DNA from: Vulcanimicrobiota bacterium
GTDB lineage: Bacteria > Vulcanimicrobiota > Vulcanimicrobiia > Vulcanimicrobiales > Vulcanimicrobiaceae
DNA: 37,860 nt
Assembly: GCA_003140855.1 (NCBI GenBank)
Contig: PLLF01000041.1
Coordinates: 1 to 37,860 of the forward strand
Direction: 5' to 3'
This document shows, piece by piece, positions 8,042 through 17,342 of this stretch. A program made the translations under genes and the position numbers. The notes beneath the pieces are model-generated. The model was not told the origin of the DNA, ran no database searches, and saw nothing but the letters and a program-made list of their open reading frames with translations. Each line of letters opens with the position of its first letter. Positions within the stretch are counted from its first letter, which is position 1.

Positions 8042-8140
8042 CTAGGCGCGGCGGTTGGACTCGGCAATTCCGCCCAAGTACATGAGGATGGTTACGACGA
8101 TGCCTATGGCGGCAATGAAGTAGACGACGGCTTCGTTCAT
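8042..8140 (-). CDS. Very small single-pass membrane protein, 32 aa
   Basis: An ATG at 8140 opens a 32-codon frame ending in TAG at 8042-8044. The product begins MNEAVVYFIAAIGIVVTIL and is one hydrophobic helix followed by a short polar, basic tail (ESNRRA). This is the shape of small inner-membrane subunits such as KdpF- or CcoQ-type proteins, although no family match is claimed. A weak ribosome binding site (TAGG) lies a few nt upstream. It sits between two same-strand genes, 29 nt after the lipoprotein stop, and is probably co-transcribed with them. Confidence 0.55.
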   Translation of the reverse strand: MNEAVVYFIAAIGIVVTILMYLGGIAESNRRA

Positions 8141-8169
8141 GCGGCCTAGTTAGGCGCCTAGCAGTCCGC

Positions 8170-8541
8170 CTACTGCGGAAGCGAGATGCGGTAGGCCGCG
8201 ATCTTTCCGTCCGTGTCCAGCCGCAAGATGACCGGGGCGGAGCCGTTTGCAAAATTTGCCCGGTAGGTGTACTCGTTCTTGAGGCCGTCGTTGCTCACGT
8301 AGGTCAGACCCTTGTAGTCACCAAGCTTGTGGAGCTTGTCGGAGAGCAGGCCTACCTGCGCTCGCGTGACTTGCTTTTTGAGCGAGTCGTCGAAATTCTG
8401 CGCAGCGGCGGCGGCATTGTTGTTGTAGACGGCCTTGGTCACGGTGTCGGCTTGGTTTTGCGCCTGGCCGGCCGGCGAGCCCCCGCAGCTCGCCAGCACC
8501 ACACTCAAACCCAAGCACGCAGCGGCGCGTGCTTTCCGCAT
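8170..8541 (-). CDS. Lipoprotein with DUF3887-like domain
   Basis: 123 residues from ATG 8541, chosen because its A overlaps the preceding gene's stop (TAATG), indicating translational coupling; a start 15 nt further upstream is less likely. The N-terminus is a lipoprotein signal (MRKARAAACLGLSVVLASC) with lipobox LASC and the lipidated Cys at residue 19. The mature part (NFDDSLKKQVTRAQVGLLSDKLHKLGDYKGLTY then beta-strands ending in IAAYRISLP) resembles the DUF3887 fold: a helix pair followed by a curved sheet, common in small surface lipoproteins. The function is unknown. It is probably anchored in the outer or inner membrane. Confidence 0.75.
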   Translation of the reverse strand: MRKARAAACLGLSVVLASCGGSPAGQAQNQADTVTKAVYNNNAAAAAQNFDDSLKKQVTRAQVGLLSDKLHKLGDYKGLTYVSNDGLKNEYTYRANFANGSAPVILRLDTDGKIAAYRISLPQ

Positions 8542-8996
8542 TAGACTTGGCCCCATCCGTAGGACACCATCGACACCTGCTGACTAGGGCTCATGCTGGC
8601 CGCGGCGACGCGCGTCCGCGGGCTTGTGCTGGTGCTTCCAAACCCGCCTTGCATCGCCACCTGGTGACGCTGCCCGACGATCACGGAATGTTGATAGGCC
8701 ACTTCACGCTTGAGATCGACGATCTCCGCGAGCGCGTTACTGTATGCGCTGCGCTCGCTGCTGTACGCGGCGGCCATGTTGCTGTTTTGCGACTGCAGTT
8801 CGGCCTGGCGGCGCGCGTCTTCAGCATAACGTTCGTGAACCTTGCGGTTGTGTTGAATGATCAGATACGTCGCCACGCCTGCCCCTAATAAAATGTTACG
8901 CGTGCTCGCCGCACCGTCCGCGAATGCCGCGGAAGGAGCTGCCAGCGCCAACATGGCGGCCATGGTCGTCCCGGCGATTGCTTTTTGCCACATCAT
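8541..8996 (-). CDS. Exported protein with coiled-coil region, unknown function
   Basis: 151 residues from ATG 8996, chosen because a signal peptide begins there (MMWQKAIAGTTMAAMLALAA, cleavage after AFA at residue 26) and GGGGGATCGAG lies upstream; the frame extends further but that part is antisense to the hydrolase 5' region. After the signal there is a second hydrophobic stretch (NILLGAGVATYLII), then a helical, charged segment (HNRKVHERYAEDARRQAELQSQ...) likely to be a coiled coil, and a Ser/Gln-rich tail. Its stop codon overlaps the start of the lipoprotein gene, so both are made from one message. Confidence 0.75.
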   Translation of the reverse strand: MMWQKAIAGTTMAAMLALAAPSAAFADGAASTRNILLGAGVATYLIIQHNRKVHERYAEDARRQAELQSQNSNMAAAYSSERSAYSNALAEIVDLKREVAYQHSVIVGQRHQVAMQGGFGSTSTSPRTRVAAASMSPSQQVSMVSYGWGQV

Positions 8997-9106
8997 ATTT
9001 ATTCTCGATCCCCCTTCGAAGGAACGGACCCTCTGTAAAGCATTGTTCCCCTTTCCGCGCTTACAAACGGGCAGGCGGTCGCCAGCTGAGCGCAAACTCC
9101 AGGCTC

Positions 9107-9814
9107 GTGGTTCATACCGAAGAGCAGATTTCGCTCGACGACGGCGCTCATACGATACTCGAACGGTGGGGTGAGCGCGGACCCGCTATTCTGGCAATCC
9201 ACGGCATGAGCGGCTCGCGAAAAGCGTGGGAGCAGTTGGCGCTTCACTACGGCGACCGCGCGCGGGTGTATGCATACGACCAGCGCGGGCACGGAAATTC
9301 CGACGTGAGCGGTCCGATGACGCTGCATCGCTCGCTGTTGGATCTTTACAACGTGATGACGGCCATACCCGGTGGGGTCGACACGTTAATCGGCCACTCG
9401 TGGGGCGGCGCGGTCGCGATCTTAGGCGGCCGGCGCTTCGACTCGCGACGCGTGATCGCGATCGACCCGATGATCCGGCAATCCGATGGCGCGTGGTACG
9501 ACAAGTTTCTGCGCGAGCTTAAGAAACAGAAGATACCGAATAAGGCCATCAAGCGTTTGCGCGACGAAAATCCGCCGGCGTCGTGGGATCTGCGCGGCGA
9601 TCTCGAGCGTTATCCGAAGCCGCTCCTGTTGGCGGTTGGCGAAGGTCCGGAAAGTATGATGCCGCTCGAAGATTTGAAATACGTCCGCGAGCGAGGCGGC
9701 CCGAACGTCGCGCTGCGCGTCTTCGAAGGGCATGGCCACAACTTGCACCGCAGCGACTTCGACCGCTTCGCGCACGAATTCGATACGTTTCTGGCGCGCA
9801 CGGATTCCGCCTAA
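9107..9814 (+). CDS. Alpha/beta-hydrolase-fold protein
   Basis: 235 residues from GTG 9107. The frame stays open upstream to 8924, but that part is antisense to the exported protein's signal sequence. AGG at 9101-9103 is close to the start, so the start is only moderately certain. Visible features: the oxyanion-hole HG (AIHGMSGS, about 30-37), YDQRGHGNSD, the nucleophile elbow GHSWGG with Ser98, and the C-terminal GHGHNLH with His211 as likely catalytic base. The usual GxxD acid site reads GEGPES, so the catalytic acid is unclear. The substrate is unknown; esterase, lactonase or peptidase roles are possible. It converges with the prepilin-like gene, the two stop codons sharing CTAA. Confidence 0.9.
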   Translation: MVHTEEQISLDDGAHTILERWGERGPAILAIHGMSGSRKAWEQLALHYGDRARVYAYDQRGHGNSDVSGPMTLHRSLLDLYNVMTAIPGGVDTLIGHSWGGAVAILGGRRFDSRRVIAIDPMIRQSDGAWYDKFLRELKKQKIPNKAIKRLRDENPPASWDLRGDLERYPKPLLLAVGEGPESMMPLEDLKYVRERGGPNVALRVFEGHGHNLHRSDFDRFAHEFDTFLARTDSA

Positions 9815-10818
9815 AGCGTAAGAAGCATGCCCGCAGTCCCGGGTGGTGCAGCCGGTGACCAGTCCGCCGAACATGCGCGAACGTAATCGGCGGTCGAATC
9901 CACACCGCACGGGACGCTCGGAACGTCTCCGCCGATCGGGCCGCTGATGCCGGTATCGACTGTCTTGGTGGAATCGAAGAGCGTCCAATCATAGCCGCCG
10001 TCGAAGCTTTCGTAGTAACGCGACGTCGTAGTTTGAGACCAATGATATTGCGGCCACTCCGCGTTCGAGCAATCTTTGGTGCGGTCCGGACAATCTTGCC
10101 AATGACCCGAGAGCTGGGCGGTTGCTACCAGAGCAGTCAGGCGCGCGAGCGCGGTCGGACCGGGCGATGGCGTATACCGCAGCGCGATCGTAAAACCGCT
10201 GGGAGCCGTCTGCGTTGAAAGCTGCAGCGCTCGCGCAGATTGGTGTGTTTCAAACCGCACGTAAGTGATTTGATTTCCGCCCGCTATCCACGGCTGATCG
10301 GCAAATCCGAAGCGCACGGCTGCCGCGTGCAGCGTCGCGTTTTGATAGAGGCTCGAATACACCGGAGAACTCGAATCCGCAAGCGCGGTCACCGGATAGG
10401 TGCGCGCGAAGAACGCGCTAATCCCGCGCGCGGGCGCACCATCAGAAATTGCACTGGCGCCGGGCGCGGAATATACGAGACGTTGAAGGCTCCGTCCATT
10501 TTGGTCGTAGCAGTACGCCCAAAAATGCGCGCGATTTTGCGCATCGCGCATGAAGAAGTCCAGCTCGTGGCCGTCGGAGTTGCTTTTCCCGTACACGTCT
10601 CGGGGCGGCGTAAAAATAGCCCAGGCAGAATCTTCCTCGGCTTGCATGCGATCCGTCAGCGCACTCAACGACGCTTCGCTTCCTTCGCGTTCGGCCAGTG
10701 CGGCATTCCAGCGCAAGACATTCGTTATTGCCGATAGCAAAAATAGCGCGATCGCGCTCATCACGCCGAGGGCGAGCAACGTTTCGAGGAGCGTAAATCC
10801 GCGCTGCGCGCTTTTCAC
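9811..10818 (-). CDS. Type IV prepilin-like protein (PilW/pseudopilin type)
   Basis: 335 residues from GTG 10818, chosen because it leaves a classic short prepilin leader: seven residues ending RG, then FTLLE (Glu at +5) and a long hydrophobic helix (LLALGVMSAIALFLLSAI). A prepilin peptidase should cut after Gly7 and methylate Phe. The large C-terminal domain, rich in beta and in aromatic residues with several Cys near the end (WQDCPDRTKDC, SVPCGVDS), resembles minor pilins such as PilW. Only this pilin gene is present, so partner genes must lie elsewhere. It is divergent from the MFS gene, with 45 nt between start codons. Confidence 0.85.
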   Translation of the reverse strand: MKSAQRGFTLLETLLALGVMSAIALFLLSAITNVLRWNAALAEREGSEASLSALTDRMQAEEDSAWAIFTPPRDVYGKSNSDGHELDFFMRDAQNRAHFWAYCYDQNGRSLQRLVYSAPGASAISDGAPARGISAFFARTYPVTALADSSSPVYSSLYQNATLHAAAVRFGFADQPWIAGGNQITYVRFETHQSARALQLSTQTAPSGFTIALRYTPSPGPTALARLTALVATAQLSGHWQDCPDRTKDCSNAEWPQYHWSQTTTSRYYESFDGGYDWTLFDSTKTVDTGISGPIGGDVPSVPCGVDSTADYVRACSADWSPAAPPGTAGMLLTL

Positions 10819-10863
10819 TATCGCAACAAGTGCCCGCAGCTTTCTCGCCGAAGCCCACCGACG

Positions 10864-12435
10864 ATGTCGATGTTCGTCGAGCACCCGTGCGAGCGCGTGG
10901 GCCGGTCGCTGCCGCCCCTTGCGGCGCCGCGTGGAACGCTCGTGCTCGCAGCGGCGGTTCTCGGATCCGGGATGGCGCTGCTCGACGGAACCGCCGTTAA
11001 CGTCATCTTGCCGATCGTCCAGCGCGACTTGCACGCCAATGCCCAATTCATGCAGTGGGTCGTCGAAGGGTATGCGCTGTTCTTGTCTGCACTGATTCTC
11101 GTGGGCGGGGCGCTCGGGGACGTATACGGGCGCCGGAAAATGTTCGTTGCCGGCGTCGCACTCTTTTCAGGCGCATCGATTGGCTGCGCGTTCTCGCAAA
11201 CGATCGAGCAGCTCGTTATCGCTCGGTGCGTGCAGGGAATCGGCGCCGCGCTCCTTGTTCCGGAGAGTTTGGCGCTGATCAGCGCGCAGTTCGATCCGAA
11301 AGCTCGCGGCAAAGCGATCGGGACCTGGGCGGCTTTTTCGGCGATCAGCGGAGCGGTCGGCCCGGTTCTCGGCGGCCTCATCGCGCAGAACTTCTCGTGG
11401 CGCTGGGTCTTTTTGTTAAACGTACCGATCGGTGCGCTGGTGATCTTCATCTCGACCCGCTGGATTCGCGAGAGCCGCGACGAGTCGGCGGGTAAGCATA
11501 TCGACTTCGCCGGCGCGGCGCTCGCTACGGTGGGGCTCGGTGCGCTCGTCTATTCTTTGATACAGCTCCAAAACGGCTTTCACGAAGCGGCGGCGCTTCT
11601 TATTGGGGCGGCCTCGCTGATAGTGCTGGTCCTCTTTGTGATATACGAACGGCGCGCGCGCTCGCCGATGCTGCCGCTGAAGTTTTTTCGCTCGCGCGAT
11701 TTTGCGGGCGCAAATGCGTACACATTTTTGCTCTACGCGGGTCTCGGCGGCAGTCTGTTCTTCGTGCCCTTCGATCTGATCAACGTGCAGCACTACACAC
11801 CCGTGCAAGCCGGCGCGGCGATGCTACCGATGACGACGATCATCTTTCTGTTTTCGCGTTTCAGCGGTGGGTTGCAATCGCGGTTCGGTTCGCGCGCAAT
11901 GCTGACCGGTGGCGCAGTGGTGGCCGCGCTGGGATTTGGATTGTTTGCGATTGCCGGGCAAGGACGAAGTTATTGGATTTCATTTTTTCCTGCGTCCGTG
12001 GTCCTGGGAATCGGCGCTGCACTTTTCGTGGCGCCGCTTACGGCAACGGTGATGAATTCTTTGGAGACCGCGCATGCGGGTGTCGCCTCGGGTGTAAACA
12101 ATGCCGTTGCCCGCGCGGCCGGGTTGGTGGCGGTTGCCGCTCTGGGCTTGGTCTTGAGCGCAGCCTTCTATCGTACGTACGATGCGCAGATCGGCCATGC
12201 GCGGCTAACGGCCCAATCGCGCCAGGCGTTGACGCGTGACCGGGCGCGCCTGTTGACGGGATATGTTCCCGCGAGCATCGCGCCGGCGGATCGGCCTAGC
12301 GTGAGGGCGATCGTCGATCGCTCGTTTGTGGACGGCTTCGCGTTGGCGATGGCAACGTCAGCCGCCCTCGCGCTGGCGGCCGCGGTCATTGCCAAGATTT
12401 CGTTTAGCGGTGTTCGGCTAGCAGAATCGAGCTGA
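10864..12435 (+). CDS. MFS drug exporter, DHA2 (EmrB/QacA) family
   Basis: 523 residues with the hydrophobicity pattern of the 14-helix DHA2 proton antiporters. Signatures: ALLDGTAVNVILP in TM1 (motif D1), GGALGDVYGRRKMF (motif A, loop 2-3), and SGAVGPVLGG in TM5 (antiporter motif C). These proteins expel hydrophobic or cationic compounds from the cytoplasm in exchange for protons. The start ATG is at 10864, with another ATG two codons on. The gene is divergent from the prepilin-like gene, with little room for two promoters. No TetR-like regulator is adjacent, so the inducer and substrate are unknown. Confidence 0.95.
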   Translation: MSMFVEHPCERVGRSLPPLAAPRGTLVLAAAVLGSGMALLDGTAVNVILPIVQRDLHANAQFMQWVVEGYALFLSALILVGGALGDVYGRRKMFVAGVALFSGASIGCAFSQTIEQLVIARCVQGIGAALLVPESLALISAQFDPKARGKAIGTWAAFSAISGAVGPVLGGLIAQNFSWRWVFLLNVPIGALVIFISTRWIRESRDESAGKHIDFAGAALATVGLGALVYSLIQLQNGFHEAAALLIGAASLIVLVLFVIYERRARSPMLPLKFFRSRDFAGANAYTFLLYAGLGGSLFFVPFDLINVQHYTPVQAGAAMLPMTTIIFLFSRFSGGLQSRFGSRAMLTGGAVVAALGFGLFAIAGQGRSYWISFFPASVVLGIGAALFVAPLTATVMNSLETAHAGVASGVNNAVARAAGLVAVAALGLVLSAAFYRTYDAQIGHARLTAQSRQALTRDRARLLTGYVPASIAPADRPSVRAIVDRSFVDGFALAMATSAALALAAAVIAKISFSGVRLAESS

Positions 12436-12467
12436 ACCGCGGTGTATCATAGTTCTGGAGCCGCCTT

Positions 12468-12773
12468 TTGATTCTACGCCTCGAAGGGGATTGGGATATC
12501 GCCCGGCGCGATGAACTCGAGCGCCTGCTCAGGCCTGCGTACGAGTCGCCCGGAACCCTTATTCTCGATATGCAAAGCGTGAACTACGCGGACAGCACGA
12601 TTCTAGCCGCCCTGCTTGTATTGCGGAACCGGCGCCGGACCAAGGGCCTGCCCGTGCCGGGCCTCATCCTCGGTTCCCGGCAGGTGCGCCGGCTGTTCAG
12701 CATCGCGGGCCTAGGTGAGGCGTTCCCGACCTACGACTCGCTCGAAGCCGCCGAAGCGGCCTTGACCCCCTAG
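12468..12773 (+). CDS. STAS-domain (anti-anti-sigma factor-like) protein
   Basis: 101 residues. TTG start supported by GGAG at 12457-12460 with a 7-nt gap. The single STAS domain contains MQSVNYADSTILAALLVL; Ser43 aligns with the phosphorylated serine of RsbV/SpoIIAA (DSTGL / DSSGL), but the following Gly is replaced by Ile. LFSIAGLGEAFPTYDSLEAAEAAL matches the family's C-terminal helix. Such proteins switch partners with an anti-sigma kinase depending on phosphorylation. The rpoC promoter -35 overlaps this gene's 3' end, so it is immediately upstream of rpoC on the same strand. A degenerate RsbW-like protein lies near rpoB (2444-2875). Confidence 0.88.
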   Translation: MILRLEGDWDIARRDELERLLRPAYESPGTLILDMQSVNYADSTILAALLVLRNRRRTKGLPVPGLILGSRQVRRLFSIAGLGEAFPTYDSLEAAEAALTP

Positions 12774-12790
12774 AGCCCGAGCCGTATAAT
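12762..12790 (+). promoter_or_regulatory. rpoC promoter
   Basis: TTGACC (12762-12767), exactly 17 nt, TATAAT (12785-12790): close to consensus. The -35 overlaps the end of the STAS gene. Downstream sequence to 12803 is nearly identical to the rpoB P1 region. Predicted start near 12796-12797. Confidence 0.85.
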
Positions 12791-12796
12791 ATCTGT

Positions 12797-12905
12797 CTGT
12801 GCCTGCGCCCGAGGGGCCAGCGGCGACGGTGGGATTCCTTACGTGACCACGTGAGATGCACTCCCTGCGTAAGCCCGGCCAACGCGCGGCGGCCCCGGAG
12901 ATCTT
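12797..12905 (+). other. rpoC 5' leader
   Basis: About 109 nt between the predicted transcription start and the TTG start codon. It begins CTGTGCC like the rpoB leader and contains the inverted repeat ACGTG (12841-12845) / CACGT (12848-12852). No T-run hairpin like that in the rpoB leader is visible. It ends with GGAG (12897-12900), 5 nt before the start. Confidence 0.6.
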
Positions 12906-15900
12906 TTGAACCTCATAGACGTCAATAATTTCGATGCGATGCGAATCGGTCTCGCTTCGCCCGAGCAGATTCGCGCGTGGTCGTTCGGCGAGGTTAAGAA
13001 GCCCGAAACGATCAATTATCGCACGCTGAAGCCCGAACGCGACGGCCTTTTTTGCGAAAAGATCTTCGGACCTACCAAAGACTGGGAATGCCACTGCGGC
13101 AAGTATAAGCGGATCCGCTTCAAAGGCATGATCTGCGACCGGTGCGGCGTTGAGATTACGCGTGCCAAAGTGCGCCGCGAGCGCATGGGCCATATCGAAC
13201 TGGCAACGCCGGTAAGTCACATCTGGTATTTCAAAGGCGTTCCCAGCCGCATCGGCATTCTGCTCGACATGTCGCCGCGCCAGCTCGAAAAAGTCATTTA
13301 TTTTGCGGCGTACGTCGTGATCGATGCGGGCAGCACGCCGCTGCAAAAGCGTGAGGTGCTCACCGAGCAAAAGTATCGCGAACATCGCGAGAAGTACGGC
13401 ACCGCATTCAAAGCCGGCATGGGGGCCGAGGCGATCCGCGAGCTGCTGCGCGACTTGAACTTGCGTAAGCTCCAGGAAGATCTGCGTAGCGAATTCCAGT
13501 CGACCAGCGGGCAGAAACGCCTGAAGGCGATCAAGCGTCTCGAAGTCGTCGAAGCGTTCATCAACAGCGGCAACAAGCCGGAGTGGATGATCCTGTCGGC
13601 CGTACCGGTCATCGCGCCGGAATTGCGCCCGATGGTGCAGCTGGACGGCGGCCGTTTTGCAACTTCTGACCTGAACGATCTCTACCGGCGCGTGATCAAC
13701 CGGAACAACCGTTTGAAGCGGTTGCTCGAACTCTCCGCACCCGAGATCATCATCAAGAACGAAAAACGCATGCTCCAGGAAGCGGTCGATGCGCTGATCG
13801 ACAACGGCCGCCGCGGCCGCCCTGTAACCGGGCCCAATAATCGCCCGCTGAAGTCGCTTTCCGACATATTAAAAGGAAAGCAGGGGCGTTTCCGGCAGAA
13901 CTTGCTCGGAAAACGCGTCGACTATTCGGGGCGTTCGGTGATCGTTGTCGGACCAACGCTCAAGCTGCATCAGTGCGGGCTGCCCAAAGAAATGGCGCTC
14001 GAGCTGTTCAAGCCGTTCGTGATGAAGAAGCTGGTCGATCGCGGCCAAGCGCACAACATCAAGAGCGCCAAACGCATGGTCGAACGCGTGCGGCCTGAAG
14101 TGTGGGACGTGCTCGATGAAGTGATTCGCGAACATCCGGTGCTGCTCAACCGTGCGCCCACGCTGCACCGCTTAGGCATCCAAGCCTTTGAACCGGTCCT
14201 GGTCGAAGGCAAGGCGATCCATTTACATCCGCTGGTGTGCACGCCGTATAACGCCGACTTCGACGGCGACCAGATGGCGGTCCATTTGCCGCTGTCCGCG
14301 GGAGCGCAGGCAGAAGCGCGCATCTTGATGCTGTCCTCGAACAACATCTTGTTGCCCGCATATGGCAATCCGGTTTCGATTCCGACCCAAGACATGGTTC
14401 TGGGGCTGTACTATCTCACGTTCCACCGCGACGAATACGTCGGTCCGGCCAAGGCCGCGATCGCCGACGACTACGATGCCCGCGTCGAACATGAATATAA
14501 TGTTTCGGGCCGCAATGGCAAGCGAAAGAAAGCCAGAGCCGAGACCAGCGAAAACGCGCGCACGTTGTCCTTCATGGACGCGAACGAAGCGATCATGGCC
14601 CTCGAAACCCGCAACGTCGCGCTGCAGGAATGGGTCAACGTCCGCTGGCGCGGGGAAATCATCCACACGACGGTAGGCCGCGTCATTTTCAACAACGCTT
14701 TCCCCGAAAATTGGAAACACGCATATGTGAACCACATTCTCGACAAGAGCGCGCTCAAGAAACTCATTACGGACTGCTACCGCAAATACGGGAACGCCGA
14801 GACGGCGAAATTCCTGGACGCGATCAAGGATCTCGGCTTCCATTACGCGACGCAATCCGGTACGACCGTTTCGATCACCGACATCATCCTGCCCGAGGCG
14901 AAGTATGAGATCCTCAACAAGGCGCAGGGCGAAGTAGACGAGTTGCACCGGCTGTACGGACAAGGCTTCATCTCGCAGGACGAACAGTACAACAAGACGA
15001 TCGACATCTGGTCGAAAGCCAGCGACGACGTCAGCGACGCGATGCAGAGCTCGTTCAGCCCGCTCAATCCCGTCTTCATGATGGCTACGTCGGGCGCGCG
15101 CGGTTCGATCGCGCAGGTGAAGCAGCTGGGCGGCATGCGCGGATTGATGTCCGACCCGTCCGGGCGCATTCTCGAGATTCCGGTTAAAGCATCGCTCAAA
15201 GAAGGCTTGACGGTCCTCGAATACTTCATTTCAACGCACGGTGCGCGTAAAGGTTTGGCCGATACCGCGCTGCGTACGGCTGACTCCGGTTACCTGACGC
15301 GGCGTTTGGTTGACGTCGCGCAAGACGTGATCATCCGCGAGGAAGACTGCGGAACGTCCAACGGCATCGTGGCGGCCGACATCGCGGCCGGAAAAGAAAT
15401 CATCGAGCCGCTGGGCGATCGCATCATCGGGCGTCGCGCAGCCGAAGATATCAAAGATGGACGCACGGTCCTGGTCAAGCGCGACAACGAGATCGATGAA
15501 GAGAAGGTCAAGGCCATTCTGGACGCGGCGATCAAGAACGTCAAGATTCGCTCGGTGCTGACATGCAAGGCGAAGTACGGGGTTTGCTCGATGTGCTACG
15601 GCCGCAACCTCGCGACCGGCAGCAAGGTCGACGTCGGTGAAGCGGTAGGTATCATCGCCGCACAATCGATCGGTGAGCCCGGCACGCAGCTAACACTTCG
15701 CACGTTCCACACGGGCGGCGTGGCCACCGAGGACATCATCACGGGTCTGCCGCGCGTCGAAGAAATCTTCGAAGCTCGCAAACCCAAGGGCCAAGGCACG
15801 ATTGCCGAGCATAACGGCAAAGTCAAACTTGGCGAAGAGAAAAGCCGGCGCGTGGTCTTCATCGTCGACGAAGTCGGCGAGGAGCAAGAGTACGACATCG

Positions 15901-16721
15901 CGCACGGCATGCATCTGCTCGTGCATGAGGGCGACAAAGTCGTCGTCGGCGATCAGCTCAGTGAAGGATCGCTGAACCCACACGATATTCTGCGCGTCAA
16001 AGGCGAGACGGCGCTGCAAAATTACCTGGTGGAAGAAGTGCAGAAGGTCTACCGCTCGCAGGGCGTCGACATCAACGACAAGCACATCGAGGTGATCGTG
16101 CGTTCCATGTTACGCAAGGTCAAAGTGCGCGACGGCGGCGACACGCAAATGCTGCCGGGCCAGTTGGTTGAATTTGCCAACTTCCTGGAACAGAACGAGC
16201 GGCTGAGCTCGGGCGATCAAAAAGCCGTGGCCGATCCGGTGTTGCTCGGCGTAACCAAGGCGTCGCTTGCGACCGAATCGTTCCTTTCCGCGGCTTCCTT
16301 CCAGGAGACGACGCGCGTTCTCACGGACGCGGCGATCAAGGGAAAACACGATCCGCTGCTGGGCTTGAAAGAGAACGTCATCATCGGCAAGCTCATTCCG
16401 GCGGGCACCGGCATGTCGCGTTACCGTAACATCCAGATCGAACCCGAAGGGCAAGATCTCGATGAAGATGGACGTCCGCGCAATCAATTCGAAGCTGCGG
16501 TTTACGATACGATGAGTGCTGACGACGCGGCGCTGGCCGAAGTCATGGGCGCGGGCGGCGACGGCATGCAGAAGCTCGTGAGCGTTTACGACCGCACGCG
16601 CGAACCGGCGACGGTGCAGTACGAAGGCGAATACGCGGATCACACCGCCGTGCACGCGCCTCCGAAGAAGACGCAGTACGACAAGTCCGGCTTCAAAGGC
16701 ATTAGTCCGGACGATCTCTAG
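12906..16721 (+). CDS. rpoC: DNA-directed RNA polymerase subunit beta'
   Basis: 1271 residues, intermediate between Bacillus (about 1200) and E. coli (about 1400). TTG start with GGAG 5 nt upstream; the protein begins [22 protein letters not shown], as typical beta' does. Visible: zinc site 1 with C62, C64, C77 and C80; the catalytic [10 protein letters not shown] with D451, D453 and D455 holding the active-site Mg2+; the second zinc site in DCGTSNGI and [13 protein letters not shown]; the trigger-loop-region sequence [28 protein letters not shown] short basic insertion ([14 protein letters not shown]) follows the catalytic region. The gene is intact. It has its own promoter and lies about 5.6 kb from rpoB. 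Confidence 0.99.
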   Translation: MNLIDVNNFDAMRIGLASPEQIRAWSFGEVKKPETINYRTLKPERDGLFCEKIFGPTKDWECHCGKYKRIRFKGMICDRCGVEITRAKVRRERMGHIELATPVSHIWYFKGVPSRIGILLDMSPRQLEKVIYFAAYVVIDAGSTPLQKREVLTEQKYREHREKYGTAFKAGMGAEAIRELLRDLNLRKLQEDLRSEFQSTSGQKRLKAIKRLEVVEAFINSGNKPEWMILSAVPVIAPELRPMVQLDGGRFATSDLNDLYRRVINRNNRLKRLLELSAPEIIIKNEKRMLQEAVDALIDNGRRGRPVTGPNNRPLKSLSDILKGKQGRFRQNLLGKRVDYSGRSVIVVGPTLKLHQCGLPKEMALELFKPFVMKKLVDRGQAHNIKSAKRMVERVRPEVWDVLDEVIREHPVLLNRAPTLHRLGIQAFEPVLVEGKAIHLHPLVCTPYNADFDGDQMAVHLPLSAGAQAEARILMLSSNNILLPAYGNPVSIPTQDMVLGLYYLTFHRDEYVGPAKAAIADDYDARVEHEYNVSGRNGKRKKARAETSENARTLSFMDANEAIMALETRNVALQEWVNVRWRGEIIHTTVGRVIFNNAFPENWKHAYVNHILDKSALKKLITDCYRKYGNAETAKFLDAIKDLGFHYATQSGTTVSITDIILPEAKYEILNKAQGEVDELHRLYGQGFISQDEQYNKTIDIWSKASDDVSDAMQSSFSPLNPVFMMATSGARGSIAQVKQLGGMRGLMSDPSGRILEIPVKASLKEGLTVLEYFISTHGARKGLADTALRTADSGYLTRRLVDVAQDVIIREEDCGTSNGIVAADIAAGKEIIEPLGDRIIGRRAAEDIKDGRTVLVKRDNEIDEEKVKAILDAAIKNVKIRSVLTCKAKYGVCSMCYGRNLATGSKVDVGEAVGIIAAQSIGEPGTQLTLRTFHTGGVATEDIITGLPRVEEIFEARKPKGQGTIAEHNGKVKLGEEKSRRVVFIVDEVGEEQEYDIAHGMHLLVHEGDKVVVGDQLSEGSLNPHDILRVKGETALQNYLVEEVQKVYRSQGVDINDKHIEVIVRSMLRKVKVRDGGDTQMLPGQLVEFANFLEQNERLSSGDQKAVADPVLLGVTKASLATESFLSAASFQETTRVLTDAAIKGKHDPLLGLKENVIIGKLIPAGTGMSRYRNIQIEPEGQDLDEDGRPRNQFEAAVYDTMSADDAALAEVMGAGGDGMQKLVSVYDRTREPATVQYEGEYADHTAVHAPPKKTQYDKSGFKGISPDDL

Positions 16722-16724
16722 GTA

Positions 16725-17342
16725 ATGCGCGTCGCCGTCTTCGTTCGATATCGCAGTGGAGACGGCGCGGGCCATGTGGGCTGGGCGTTCGATTACGATC
16801 CGCCCAGCCGCATCGATGCGGGTTCGGTCGAGAACCATTCCGGGGGCATTCACACCGATGCCTCGCACATGGGCTTTTGGAACGAGCTCGGCGACGATCC
16901 GGTCGCGTGCATGCGCAAGAACGAGTACGACGACGTGAAGTTCGTCGATGTCGATGACGCGGATCCCGTGGATGCCTACCAAACCGTGCTTTGGATCAAG
17001 AAGCACGCGTACAGCGCCATTCTGCGAAATTGCCTGGACGACGCATATGACGTTCTGCGTGCGTTCGGCGTGCCCGATCTGGAACCGCCGTCGCACGATT
17101 GGTTTCCGAAAAACTGGTTCGCGCACTTTCGCGGGACACAGCGCAAGGTTTCGGAGTTCAAGTGGGAAGAGGAGCAAACCAAGCAAACCCGCCCGAAGGT
17201 GCGCATGCCGGATCCGTCCTCGCTTGAGCCAGAAGCGCCGGAGTGGCGCAACCCTTTGAACTCGGCGTTCTCGTTGTTCCGGCTCGAATTATTTCGCGAC
17301 TTTTTCCGCGGCTTGCTCCATCGCCATAGGCGCCAAGGTTAG
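16725..17342 (+). CDS. Possible permuted NlpC/P60 (papain-like fold) protein
   Basis: 205 residues; the ATG is 3 nt after the rpoC stop, so it is probably co-transcribed. N-terminal GHVGWAFD places a His (His17) ahead of NCLDDAYDVLRAFG with Cys103. That His-then-Cys order and the NC helix resemble permuted NlpC/P60 (LRAT/YaeF-like) hydrolases acting on amides or thioesters of peptides or lipids. The assignment is by pattern only. The C-terminal half is charged and proline-rich (EEEQTKQTRPKVRMPDPSSLEPEAPEW) and ends in a basic amphipathic stretch. No signal peptide, so cytoplasmic. The last 54 nt overlap the convergent helicase gene. Confidence 0.7.
   Translation: MRVAVFVRYRSGDGAGHVGWAFDYDPPSRIDAGSVENHSGGIHTDASHMGFWNELGDDPVACMRKNEYDDVKFVDVDDADPVDAYQTVLWIKKHAYSAILRNCLDDAYDVLRAFGVPDLEPPSHDWFPKNWFAHFRGTQRKVSEFKWEEEQTKQTRPKVRMPDPSSLEPEAPEWRNPLNSAFSLFRLELFRDFFRGLLHRHRRQG

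Noticed and set aside
16110-17186. 358-codon minus-strand frame across the end of rpoC
   Set aside because: Antisense shadow of rpoC and the next gene; low-complexity composition and no ribosome binding site.
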